DNA from: Pegea sp. RAD2-039 | Lineage: Eukaryota > Chordata > Thaliacea > Salpida > Salpidae | Assembly: GCA_034620365.1 (NCBI GenBank) | Contig: JAQGEQ010000318.1 | Span: 248,001 to 312,000, forward strand | Length of the DNA stretch: 64,000 nucleotides | Direction: 5' to 3' | Part shown: piece after piece, positions 1 to 9,119 of the stretch | Position numbering within the stretch: position 1 is the stretch's first letter | Layout of the letters: each line of letters opens with the position of its first letter | Position numbers and translations under genes: made by a program | The notes under the pieces: model-generated | What the model was told of the DNA's origin: nothing | Seen by the model: the letters and a program-made list of their open reading frames with translations, nothing else | Database searches by the model: none

Positions 1-1017
1 AATGAAAGATTAAAATATTTCCAGATAAGTTTATCAGATGATTCAAGTTGATAACATTTGATCACTAACTTTGATAAGAGTTTATTTGCGAATCAATCCG
101 AATTATTTGTTCCAATTTAGTATTTAAATAAAACAAACTGCAAAAATTCAAATCATTTTTGAGTTGAAACTTTTTAGTTTCAGATTCCAATCTTAGAGAT
201 GCTGGTCGGATTTTGTCGAGGTAACTTTGTTTAAGATCATGTCTTTAGACTTTCACTGGATTTTTTTGACATCAGTATAAAATTAGATAATATTTATTAA
301 CAATTTTTAATTATTAGAACTAATTTTATTTGGGATTATTTTACTTTTCATTGAATAGTAAATAATTTACAAATAAAATCTTATTAGAATTCTTAATGGA
401 AAGTTGGAAACAATAAATTTCATCTCTATAATAATTAAATAAACTTCTTACCATATTAAGTTCAGTTAATTCAATTTTATATTTTCTAAAGTCTCTTGTG
501 AATGTAAATAATGTAACCAATTTAGTTTCGAAGTATTTAATTATTTGAAAGTTGTTTGTAATTTTCTTATAATAAACTTTAATCACTACAAAAAGTAGAA
601 AGTATTTTTGTTGCGGGTTTTGAAAAACAACTTCAACATTTCACATAAAAAGTTTGTAAATGTAGAATTTTTTCGATTGTTTACTCGGTATATCCTGCCC
701 TTTGTCTCAACCAGGAGCTTCTAACTCAGTTTTCAATCATTACATCTCTCATCATCTATATAAACTACACAAAAAATTAATTGTGAAACTTTTATTTTAA
801 AACCAAAGTTTGTTTGTTTATTACAATATTATGAAAAACTCCTATTTAACTAAAATCAGAGATTTAAATTTTGTTTGAAAGTTTAATTGAAGTTGTTAGA
901 AAAAGGGGTTTTGAAATCAAAAGGAGAAACAAGACTCCTTAAAATTTCTTAGGCGAGTGCTTTAATGTCATGTGTTATATATTATTCTTTCTAAATATTT
1001 AAATAGTAGGTATTATT
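1..1017. other. Left flank, no recognisable gene
   Basis: AT-rich sequence outside the tandem array. I see no reading frame with a recognisable domain on either strand and no match to the array units. A minus-strand open stretch at 341-586 (81 codons) has no recognisable motif, and open runs of that length occur by chance in DNA of this composition. Confidence 0.6.
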
Positions 1018-1090
1018 TGTGAGAATGTGTGTTAGCGAGAGGTACTCTCTTCGGGCACCTTCCTTTGCATTTATTGTAATAAAAAAATAA
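1018..1090 (+). mobile_element. Solo LINE/SINE-type 3' tail
   Basis: About 70 bp starting GTGAGAATGTGTGTTAGCG and ending in an ATTGTAATAAAAAAATAA tail. It is nearly the same as the 3' terminus of the LINE copy that ends at about 2092, and its reverse complement matches the tail half of the two SINE copies in the array. Nothing LINE-like is seen immediately upstream, so this is a severely 5'-truncated insertion. A SINE that lost its head cannot be excluded. Confidence 0.7.
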
Positions 1091-1440
1091 TCTCATACAA
1101 AATAAAATCTTTACAAACATATTTTTATAGATGTTGTGATTATTATTGTTCAGAAGGCTATTTAAAAAGTTGTACCAAAGCTAAATAATTAATATTTATC
1201 TATTTTGATTTATTTATTAATATTAAAGATGTTAGTGATTAGTAAGACTTCTCATGCAGCAGCATAAAGTTTGTTAATGATTGTTGTAACATGCAGCGTT
1301 TCTACTAAAACATTTTATAGATACAGTGAGTGAATTATCTACAAAATATTAGGAAAAATATGAATTTGTTTGAAATCCTGTTTATTTTTTATATTTTATT
1401 TCTATTTTGTTTTATTCATCTTAAACTTTATTGAGCATTT
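1091..1440. other. Spacer, no gene seen
   Basis: AT-rich spacer between the solo tail and the LINE copy. No reading frame, repeat or RNA gene is recognised. Part of it may be decayed LINE sequence, but no reverse transcriptase motif can be read in any frame. Confidence 0.5.
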
Positions 1441-2092
1441 GTAATATTACGCCCTATTCTTGAATACAATGCCAGTGCATGGATGCCATATCAAGTTGGT
1501 GATATCAGAAAAATCGAATCTGTTCAGGCAAGATTTACGAGATTGGTTTGCAGGAAACTTAATATCAAATACGAGAGTTATAAGCATCGTCTCAGCTTCT
1601 TCAATCTAGATACTTTGGAAATCCCAAGAATTAAATACGACCTTATTCTGATTTTTAAAATTATTCACAACCTAATTGATCTTCAGTTTGATGACTTTTT
1701 CTCCATTAGTCCCTCCCTCAAGTTATATCAACTTAGAAGACATAAATTACATCTTAATAAGCCCACTCCACCAGCTACGTTAACCATATTAAGTTTTTTC
1801 TCATACCGCACAATCAGTACATGGAACAATCTGCCATCAGAGATTGTCATGTCAAAATCACTTATGCTGTTCAAAAAAAAGCTGAATTGTTATAATATCG
1901 CCAACATTGCCATTTCTAAACTGTGAATTTTTCTCTTTTACAATACTATGATTCTGTGCAATTCTTCATTGTCATATACTTTTTCGTTTACACGTCAAAT
2001 AGATCTAATTTGTGAGAATGTGTGTTAGCGAGAGGTGCTCTCTTTAGTCACCCTCCTTCACATTTATTGTAATAAATAAATAAATAAATTAC
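1441..2092 (+). mobile_element. 5'-truncated non-LTR retrotransposon (CR1/L2/Jockey-like), 3' end
   Basis: An open frame from 1441 to 1926 encodes the C-terminal end of a non-LTR reverse transcriptase. It opens with LLRPILEYNASAW-like residues (here ILRPILEYNASAWMP) and then IRKIESVQARFTR, the pattern that closes the RT thumb in CR1, L2 and Jockey-type LINEs. It ends with a TWNNLPSEIV motif and LFKKKL before the stop at 1924-1926. The 3' UTR follows, with the terminal GTGAGAATGTGTGTTAGCGAGAGGT motif at about 2012 and an AATAAATAAATAAATAAA tail to 2092. The fingers, palm and endonuclease are absent, so the copy is 5'-truncated and cannot move by itself. The ORF remnant has no frameshift, which suggests a fairly young insertion. 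The clade is inferred from motifs; the LINE identity is firm. Confidence 0.85.
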
Positions 2093-2303
2093 AAACTCAC
2101 AATCTAACTGGTTTAAAAACAATAATTCTTTTATTCGTTTAAAAGTAAATGTTTTTTAGAATGTAATTTTACATGTTTCTTATTTAAAACTGTGTCCTGA
2201 ATAATATCTAACTAATTAATGGAAATTTTTTTAAAGTAAGTTCACTTCTAAAAGATTATGAAAATCCTTAGTGACAAATTACTGAGAAGTTCTAATGATG
2301 TTG
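2093..2303. other. Spacer, no gene seen
   Basis: AT-rich sequence between the LINE tail and the first 34-bp direct repeat, with nothing recognisable. Confidence 0.5.
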
Positions 2304-2337
2304 ACATTAATATCAGATGATGTTGGAGTTTAAGTTT
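2304..2337 (+). repeat. 34-bp direct repeat, copy 1
   Basis: ACATTAATATCAGATGATGT and the next 14 bases recur without change at 2745-2778. The pair brackets the kelch relic and the LDLa remnant, so this roughly 400-bp block may have arrived or been duplicated as one piece. Confidence 0.8.
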
Positions 2338-2414
2338 CTACTTATTTAGTGGTGCAAGCCTTTGTCAGTACTTAGCTGAGTTGTTTTTATTAAAACTAGT
2401 AGTGACAATAAACG

Positions 2415-2609
2415 TTAAGATCGCTTTATTTGATTGAAAAGGCGACTGATAACAATAGTAAGCAACGATTGAATAAACGACGATAGAATGAAGTAGTAAG
2501 ATAAGAAAGTGCGATGTATGTAGAGCTTTGGAAGTTTAAAGCAAACATCCGTTTCAGACAAACGATACTCTGTACTTTTCCATGATTCCAAATCACAAAT
2601 TTGTGACAA
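2415..2609 (-). pseudogene. Inverted kelch exon relic
   Basis: The minus strand encodes YRLSETDVCFKLPK, a near copy of the exon-7 segment FRLSETDVWFKLPK found in every array gene, preceded by a diverged KSTE that matches the KSLES/KSVKS position. After LPK the homology fades and probably shifts frame. No flanking kelch exon, BTB or BACK sequence is seen nearby. It is therefore a single-exon fragment of a diverged paralogue, in opposite orientation to the array and just outside its left boundary. It is not expected to be functional. Confidence 0.6.
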
Positions 2610-2730
2610 CTACATCGACTGTCCAGACAAGTCAGATGAATGTGGAAACAGAGAAATTGAACCACTTTGTGAGATGATGTATCCAATCACAACCTCTAAC
2701 AAGCGTTCAAATCAATTAAATGTCAATTAA
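2524..2730 (+). pseudogene. LDL-receptor class A domain remnant
   Basis: A plus-strand frame closed by TAA at 2728-2730 contains ICDNYIDCPDKSDECGN, with cysteines at 2602, 2620, 2641 and 2668. The CDNxIDCPDxSDE core is the calcium-binding signature of LDL-receptor class A repeats (family knowledge). The N-terminal cysteines of a full repeat are missing, because upstream the frame runs into the antisense of the kelch relic. A TTTCAG that could act as a splice acceptor ends at 2557. This may be a lone exon of a cell-surface protein lying outside the window or a stranded fragment. No signal peptide or membrane segment is visible. Confidence 0.5.
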
Positions 2731-2744
2731 ATTCCTAATCATTT

Positions 2745-2778
2745 ACATTAATATCAGATGATGTTGGAGTTTAAGTTT
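2745..2778 (+). repeat. 34-bp direct repeat, copy 2
   Basis: Identical to 2304-2337; it closes the block containing the kelch relic and the LDLa remnant. Confidence 0.8.
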
Positions 2779-2792
2779 TACGTTTTAGACGA

Positions 2793-2925
2793 CTACTTAC
2801 AGACATCAACAATTTCAATAGAAATCAACATCTGCATCAGTAGAGTATCTGGTACATTTAATAATCCAAAGATATCCATCAAAACAAAGGCGACGATTTA
2901 TAGAGCGATTACTTTTCTCAGCTGA
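2793..2925 (+). mobile_element. Reverse transcriptase fragment outside the array
   Basis: One frame reads ICISRVSGTFNNPKISIKTK followed by ATIYRA. This is the non-LTR RT pattern in which an R-x-x-K-A-x-x-A-F stretch precedes LS-x-K-x-x-hY-x-A. It is the sister of the RT relic carried inside every array unit (for example 4889-5147) but keeps a better frame. It ends about 55 bp before the array begins. No endonuclease, palm or tail is attached. Confidence 0.65.
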
Positions 2926-3184
2926 TAAATAACATTTTCTTGTATGCAATAAATATGCTATTGCAAAGTTTTGATTTTTTTCTAACTTTGTTACTTACCC
3001 TTTTAGTAAAACAAAATTTTATACAATTAATATATCAACGAGTATGTATCTAAAAATATTAGAAATTTTAAAATCTAGTATCAACTTTATGTTAAATTAA
3101 TGTTTTTAAACATTCATTTTGTTGATATATTTAAGTTTATTTTTTCGGTTTAATATATTTAGTTAATATATATATATATATATT

Positions 3185-6150
3185 GGTGAGCATTGACAGT
3201 CATTAAACGTTTAAGTTCAATATAATATTTTTAGAATAGTACAATTCAGCAAGAACTGAATTTGATTTTCAGAATTGTCTTGTAAGAGTTTCTATGAGGC
3301 TATAAAGTATTCAGGAATTGTGCAAAAATGAAAGTCCCATGATCGTATATGTTTGCAGCTGTAACTTTTTCAAATATTATCAGAGATTTATAGTAGTAGT
3401 TGAATATGCTGGAAGCATAAAATTTGAAAGGTGGTAACTACTTCAGTTTTTTGACGTCAAAGCTTCGTATTCAAAAGCTGATGAAAGCATTACATTAAGC
3501 AAGTTTAGTTTAATAAGCTCATATCAATGTAAGATGGTTTACTAAATTCTTTGATAAAGAAAGTAAGAATTTCAAAATATAGACTATAGAAACTATCATG
3601 ATGATTATCTAGGTTAAAATTCAATCAAATGTCTAAAGTTATTTTATTTCTATAAATATTTCTCTTTGTTTAATAAATTAGTGGTTAGATTTACCTCCAC
3701 AGTTTATAAAACCTACTATTTGACTATATTAAAATTTCAAGTCATTTTAGTGTAACCAACCATTATCTTTTTAATAATAATGAAAGTTTTAGAAAAGTAA
3801 TATTTTTTACTTTTTATAAAATTTATCGTATTTGGGTCATAAGATAAGATTTTAAAGAAATAATAATGAAATCAAAATAAAATATTTGGAAAGTAGTTAG
3901 AAAAGATTCTTGTTGAAGTAGTTAATAATCAATTGTAAACTAAACTGAGTTTTTTAAAGACGTTACAGTGTTCACATTCAGTAAAAGTTCAATTTTTACA
4001 TTTTTATTTAGGAAATATTGATGTAAGTTATTGTTATAAAATATTTCAATTTAAACGAAACTGACAAATAATTTCAAAACTTTTATTAATTCATGCTTTT
4101 ACAACCCACATTTTTGTAAAATATGAAATTTTAATGTTAAGAAATGATTAATATCAAACAACTATACAAAAAATTAAGTTTCAGTTTATCTATGAATCAT
4201 TTTTCTATCATTGTTCATTATTAAATGTTAACCAGAATGTTGCTTTTAAAACAGCCGAAACTAAAGAAAAGAAACTTCCAGAATTTTTAAACAAATGTTT
4301 TACTACTAATTAGATAGAATAACAACGAATTGGAGAAATTTTAATTCGGTTGTATATAAAAATGTGGTTTATAAAATTTAGATAGATTCCACCTTTGTCG
4401 TCAAAGATACAAAATATTTATACTTGATAAAGAGTAATGTTTCCTATCGAACGCTGAAGTTATCTTTCCAAACTGTGGATGAGTATAGTTGTTTCAAAAA
4501 AAGGTGTAATAGTAAACCATGAAAGCAAATTTTTATTTATTGATCTCGAATTTGCTTTTCATATCATAAACATCTATATAATAGACTTCTATTGTAAATT
4601 CAATAAATATATATAGTTGAATTTCAATAGAGAAAGTATCAATTTCTTTCTATCTACATAGCTTACAAAGTTCAGCAGAAATTCTTTTAGTTGTTTAATA
4701 ATTAATTTTCAGAGTTTTCTTTAAATTTTTGAATAAATAAAATAAAATAACTGTTTGACTTTATTGTTGTAACTAATAAAAGATAATCTCTTTAATAATC
4801 TCTTCAGCGACTTTTCACCAACCACCTCATGATAGCATCATGAAGCTTATTTGGGCTAACCAATAACATCATTAATATCAATAGAAGCTGATATCAGCAT
4901 TTGCATCAGTAGTGCACCTGGTACATTTAATCTGGCATAATACAAAGCTATCTTTTAAAACCAAGGCGACCATTTATAGAGCGTATGTCTCTTGTAAGCT
5001 ATCGTACGTTAGCAAAACATGGACTTTGTCGAAAGCTAAAGAAATTAAAATAAAGACGTTCTGTTTTCCATTTTTGTTGTCTCTGTCAAAAATTGAATTT
5101 AACGTGACAGAAAAAGATGTCAAGCTAGAATGTTTTGAAGCAAACTAATCTGACAACAATGTAGTTCATGCTAAACATCAAAGGCTTCACATGCTCTACT
5201 ACTTTTACTATTAATTTCAGAAAGGTCTTAAACCGATTAATTTTTCTAGTTACTATATAATGTTAACTTTGAAAATGATTTTACAATTTCTTTCAACAAG
5301 TTGGGGTAAATAAAAATATTTTTCTAATTTTCTAGATTGATTTATTTTTGAAATTATTTTGTAGCGTTTTACGTTTTTCTAATTTCGAATTATTCTAACT
5401 TTTCCTGATGAGTCTTCTTATATGCTTTTAACAAATGTTAATATTATTTATTATTATTTAATATATAATGTAATTATTCATTTATAGATTTACAAAATTC
5501 AACTTATACTACTTTTATTTATAACTACCTATAATATAATTGTAAAATATTTTGCCGCCGACGTAAATGGTTTTCATCATTCGTTTTCAGATTACTGTCA
5601 TCTGCTAATTAACTACTTGTAGCTAGCGTCTATCATTCTTGTAGTTGTCATTATTCTTAGTTGCTTCTAATTACTTTGAATAAATCTCTTTATAAGAATT
5701 ATATTTACTTTCATTGAAAAATTTATCATCGTTTTGTTTTATCTACTATTTTTTTAATTTTTGGAAAACATTTTTAATTAATCTTTTTCTAAATTTTTCT
5801 TTTTATATCAAACTTTTTTAATTTATTTTAGTAAAATATTTTCTTTTAATTTTAATGATGCTACTTGATTAAATCGTTTCTATAATTTAATATATTTTCT
5901 TATGATTTTATTATTTTGTATTTGAATTTAACTTGTTTAAACTTGGTGGTTTATGATTATAATAATTACTTTTTATCAAAATATGTTCGGCGTTTTACTG
6001 TTACAAGTTCTAAAATATTTCTTTTAAAAGTTTTAAAAAAATTGCTAATATTTAATTCAAATACTTTTTTCATTTGAGATTATTTATTATTTATTTTAGA
6101 TTATTTATCCGATAATTCGATTTATTTGGTAGTTTTAAAATTAAACTGTT
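3185..6150 (+). repeat. Upstream block, unit 1 (full form)
   Basis: Non-coding upstream block, about 3.0 kb to the ATG, of the long form that keeps the segment lost in units 6, 7 and 9 (here about 3541-4305). It holds an RT relic and, near 5553, a GC-rich island TTTGCCGCCGACGTAAATGG that is kept in every unit. No gene is seen. Confidence 0.8.
4889..5147 (+). mobile_element. Degenerate RT relic, unit 1
   Basis: Frames here read CISSAPGTFNLA and then, after a frame change, LSFKTKATIYRAYVSCKLSY with SKTWTLSKAKE after it. This is the non-LTR RT stretch that normally ends LLYGSETW. Stops and a frameshift break it. The same relic sits at the same place in all seven complete units, so it was in the ancestral unit before amplification. 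Confidence 0.7.
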
Positions 6151-6159
6151 TATATAAAT
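6151..6159 (+). promoter_or_regulatory. TATA-like box, unit 1
   Basis: TATATAAAT lies 65-73 bp before the ATG at 6224 and is conserved at this place in all seven genes. The start context is ATCAAAATGG, with A at -3 and G at +4, which favours initiation. Promoter role is inferred. Confidence 0.5.
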
Positions 6160-6223
6160 CAACTAATTCATTTATATAACATCAACAGTTGGTAGATTTT
6201 CTAAACTTGTTAATTACATCAAA

Positions 6224-9115
6224 ATGGTCGATAGATTAAATAGCAAAGTTGTTTTCGATTCAATTATGCCACCTACAGATGATAAAAGGTTAGTAGAATT
6301 TTGTGTCTTCACTTAAAATTGTTCGCTAAGTAAACTTACTTTAAATTCACTTTTTATTTAAAATAAACACAGATTAGAAAATTATTTATGTTGCATTTAA
6401 AAAGATTAATAACTTAAATTTTATCGATTTTAACTTGTAATTATTATTTTTCTAATTTGTTTTAGAGTCATTTTAGTGTTACTCAATCATTTAGAAGAAT
6501 TTAAATTTTATTGTTTTATTTATTTATAAATTTAAGAACTGAAATAAATATTATTGATTTTAATTATTCACTTTTTTATTTTTATTAAACTTGTTTATAA
6601 TTCTTTAATTATAATTTGATACTAAAGTAAATTATACTTCTAATAATTTTAGAGATGAAGTTTCGGAAGTTGATAATTGTACAAATCTTCATCAACTTAA
6701 ACTGAATGACTCTTGTGAAGATTCTCAGATTCATGATGTTAGCATCAAAGTGAAATTAAATGAATTTGAAAGAAGTTTCAATTGTGACAAACGTATATTA
6801 GTTGCTGCTTCACCTTATTTTGAAGCAATGTTTCGTGGTAAGTTAGATTCAAGATTCAACTTCAATTGTGAAAATAACTGAATATATCAACAAAAAACTA
6901 TTTGAATTTATTAAGGTGGTGGATTTAAAGAATCATATTCTCGTGAAGTTACCTTAAATGAGGTAGACCCAAATGTATTCTCTGATCTTCTAGGATACAT
7001 TTACACAAACAAAATACAAATCAATGAAGAAAACGTTGAGAAACTGATGATTGCAGATTCCATATTTCAAATAAATGGTTTAGAGAAGTTATGTAGCAAG
7101 TAAGCTAGTTTTTTCAAATCAGTTTCTTTCAATAGTTTTTGTAATTATACTTTATCAATTACAGCTTTTTGGAAAGTCAAATAGAGATTTCCAACTGTAT
7201 TGGATTTTCAACATTTGCTGAGAATTATGGATTTTTGAAGCTTTCAACGAAAATAGGAAAATTTATTGGAAAAAACTTTATAGAAGTAAGAAAATAGAGA
7301 AATGTTATTTTCTTGGCTAAAACATTTTAAGTAGAAAGATTTTTTCTACTTCATCAAACTTAAATATTTATGAAATATTTACTTGCTTTGTTATTTCTAC
7401 TGATTTTGTTCTTTTCATATTTAAGAAGAAAACTTTTTGATTGATCTCATGATATTTACCAGATTTCTAAATGTGATGAAATCAAATTACAACCAGACTC
7501 TGTAATTTGTAAACTAATTTCTAAAGATGAGCTTCATGTGATTTGTGAATCCCAAGTATTCAATGCTCTTTTAGATTGGATCAAATATGATTTAACTTCA
7601 AGAAAACATTTTTTAAATAAATTAATTAAGAACGTAAGTATCTACAAACTATAAAGTTGTAGACTTGTGAGTATAAAATTGTGATTTCTCTAGGTACGAT
7701 GCCATTTAATAAATCCAAATTTTATTTCGATGAAATTAGAAAGTTGTGATGTAATTAGAGATACTTGTTATGAATATCTCAGCAAGGTCCTCGATGACCT
7801 CAAAGCTTGCATCCCAATTGAAAGTAAGCCAAGACAACTTGATATTCGGCAGGTAAGATTATTTAATTAAATACTTTCCACTTCAACCACTGACATATGA
7901 CGTCATAGGTGATGTACATCATTGATGGATCCAATAGATCTGATGAGAAATCTGTGAAAAGTGTAAAGTTCCGTTTGTCTGAAACGGAAGTTTGGTTTAA
8001 ACTCCCAAAGATATGTCTTCGAAAAACTAGGGGATCTGTTGTCATCAACGGTTTCATTTATATGTTAAAGTGGAATGGTGATATGGAAAGGTTAGAAGCA
8101 TGAAACAAATGATGACATCATCATTGCAAACTAAATATGACGTTATCACATTTCTAGATACGACCCAATTTTAAATGAGTGGAAGAAGTGCAAAAGTTTA
8201 GAAGATAACTTGTCTTTAGACGGTCGAATGTGTTGGCCGAGATTTGGAGTTATTAAAAATGAATTGTACATTTTTAAAGAGTATTATGAAGAATATGATG
8301 ATGATTCTCATTATTTAAAAAATAACAGAATAGTAAAGTGAGTGATGAAATGACATTTCAACCAAAACTTTATATTCCAAAAACTATTATGTTATTTCCA
8401 GATACGATCCAATCACTGATGAATGGACGCAAAGAGCTTCATTTAATAGATATCGTAACAATTTCGGTTGTGCTGTCTTCAACCGGATGTTGTATGTTGT
8501 CGGTGGTTACGATTTGAATAACATAGTTGCTAGTGTGGAGAAATATGATCCACAGAGGGACGAATGGAGTTCTGTAAAATCGATGTTGACACCTCGAAGT
8601 TATCTAGGTATTTGCTGATGACGTCACGATGACGTTTTGATCTTATGATGATAACTAATTTTAAAATCATTAAAGATGTAGTCACACTTGGCAACTATAT
8701 CTACGCCATTGGTGGTTGGAATCAAGAAGAAGATGAAGTTTTAAAGACTGTTGAAAGATACGATGTCCTCAATGATAATTGGGAGTTTGTAGCAAGTATG
8801 AAATATGTAAGAGGATTTCCAACTGCTGTTGTCTTTAATAAGAAGATTTATGTTTTTGGTAAAACTTTTCTTATGTTTGGAATTGAAAAACTTTTTAATA
8901 AAATTTTTATGAAGTTTACAACAATTTGCATAATTGTGATGAACTTGTTGATTATTTCAGGAGGTATATCTGGAAAAGATGATAGAATTGTCGAATGTTA
9001 CAATGAAGTAACAAACGAATGGAAAGAAGTTGCAAGAACGAATGAATGGATTGATCAAGTAGTAGTCAGCTATCAACCATGTGTACCTGACATATGTGTA
9101 AATTTCCCATTTTAA
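6224..9115 (+). CDS. BTB-BACK-kelch protein, unit 1 (596 aa)
   Basis: KLHL-type protein, a family that usually recruits substrates to Cullin-3 ubiquitin ligases. Exons by my splice model: 6224-6288, 6653-6837, 6916-7099, 7165-7285, 7463-7633, 7694-7852, 7909-8090, 8158-8337, 8402-8607, 8676-8858 and 8961-9115. All junctions are GT-AG with consistent phase and the sum is 596 codons plus stop, normal for the family. BTB spans about residues 49-144 (HDVSIKV, LVAASPYFEAMFRG, LLGYIYT), BACK about 145-250 (ISNCIGFSTFAENYGF), and kelch blades 296-596 (YVVGG, YAIGG and YVFGG turns, each followed by a YDP/RYD and EW pair). Exon 8 carries an acidic, tyrosine-rich loop (EYYEEYDDDSHY). Introns 6, 7 and 9 contain TGACGTCA. 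Intron 10 is stopless and in frame. The ATG is chosen for its context and because all units share it. Substrate unknown. Confidence 0.9.
7898..7905. promoter_or_regulatory. CRE-type palindrome in intron 6, unit 1
   Basis: TGACGTCA ends three bases before the exon-7 boundary. It is kept at this position in all seven genes, followed by TAG or CAG as acceptor. It is either a bZIP-binding element or part of the splice acceptor context; the sequence does not decide. Confidence 0.45.
8138..8145. promoter_or_regulatory. CRE-type palindrome in intron 7, unit 1
   Basis: TGACGTCA inside the 67-nt intron 7, preceded by the near-palindrome ATGATGACATCATCAT. Together they could form a hairpin across most of the intron. 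The arrangement is kept in units 2-7; in unit 1 itself an adjacent copy of the sequence reads the same way. Confidence 0.4.
8619..8626. promoter_or_regulatory. CRE-type palindrome in intron 9, unit 1
   Basis: TGACGTCA followed by CGATGACG, near the donor of intron 9. It is kept in every gene except unit 4, where it reads TGACTTCA. Confidence 0.4.
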
Positions 9116-9119
9116 TAAA
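9114..9119 (+). terminator. Poly(A) signal overlapping the stop, unit 1
   Basis: AATAAA shares two bases with the TAA stop at 9113-9115. All seven genes have this overlap, which predicts a very short 3' UTR. Confidence 0.55.

Noticed and set aside
341..586. Minus-strand 81-codon frame in the left flank
   Set aside because: No motif, no splice context and low-complexity AT-rich composition; not distinguishable from chance.
3171..3182. TA-rich run (TATATATATATA) as a microsatellite or origin
   Set aside because: Very short and variable between units; ordinary in DNA of this composition.
8645..9115. A separate 156-codon gene starting at ATGATGATAACT
   Set aside because: That ATG lies inside intron 9. 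The frame is exon 10 plus open intron 10 plus exon 11 of the kelch gene; phase and kelch motifs support the spliced model.
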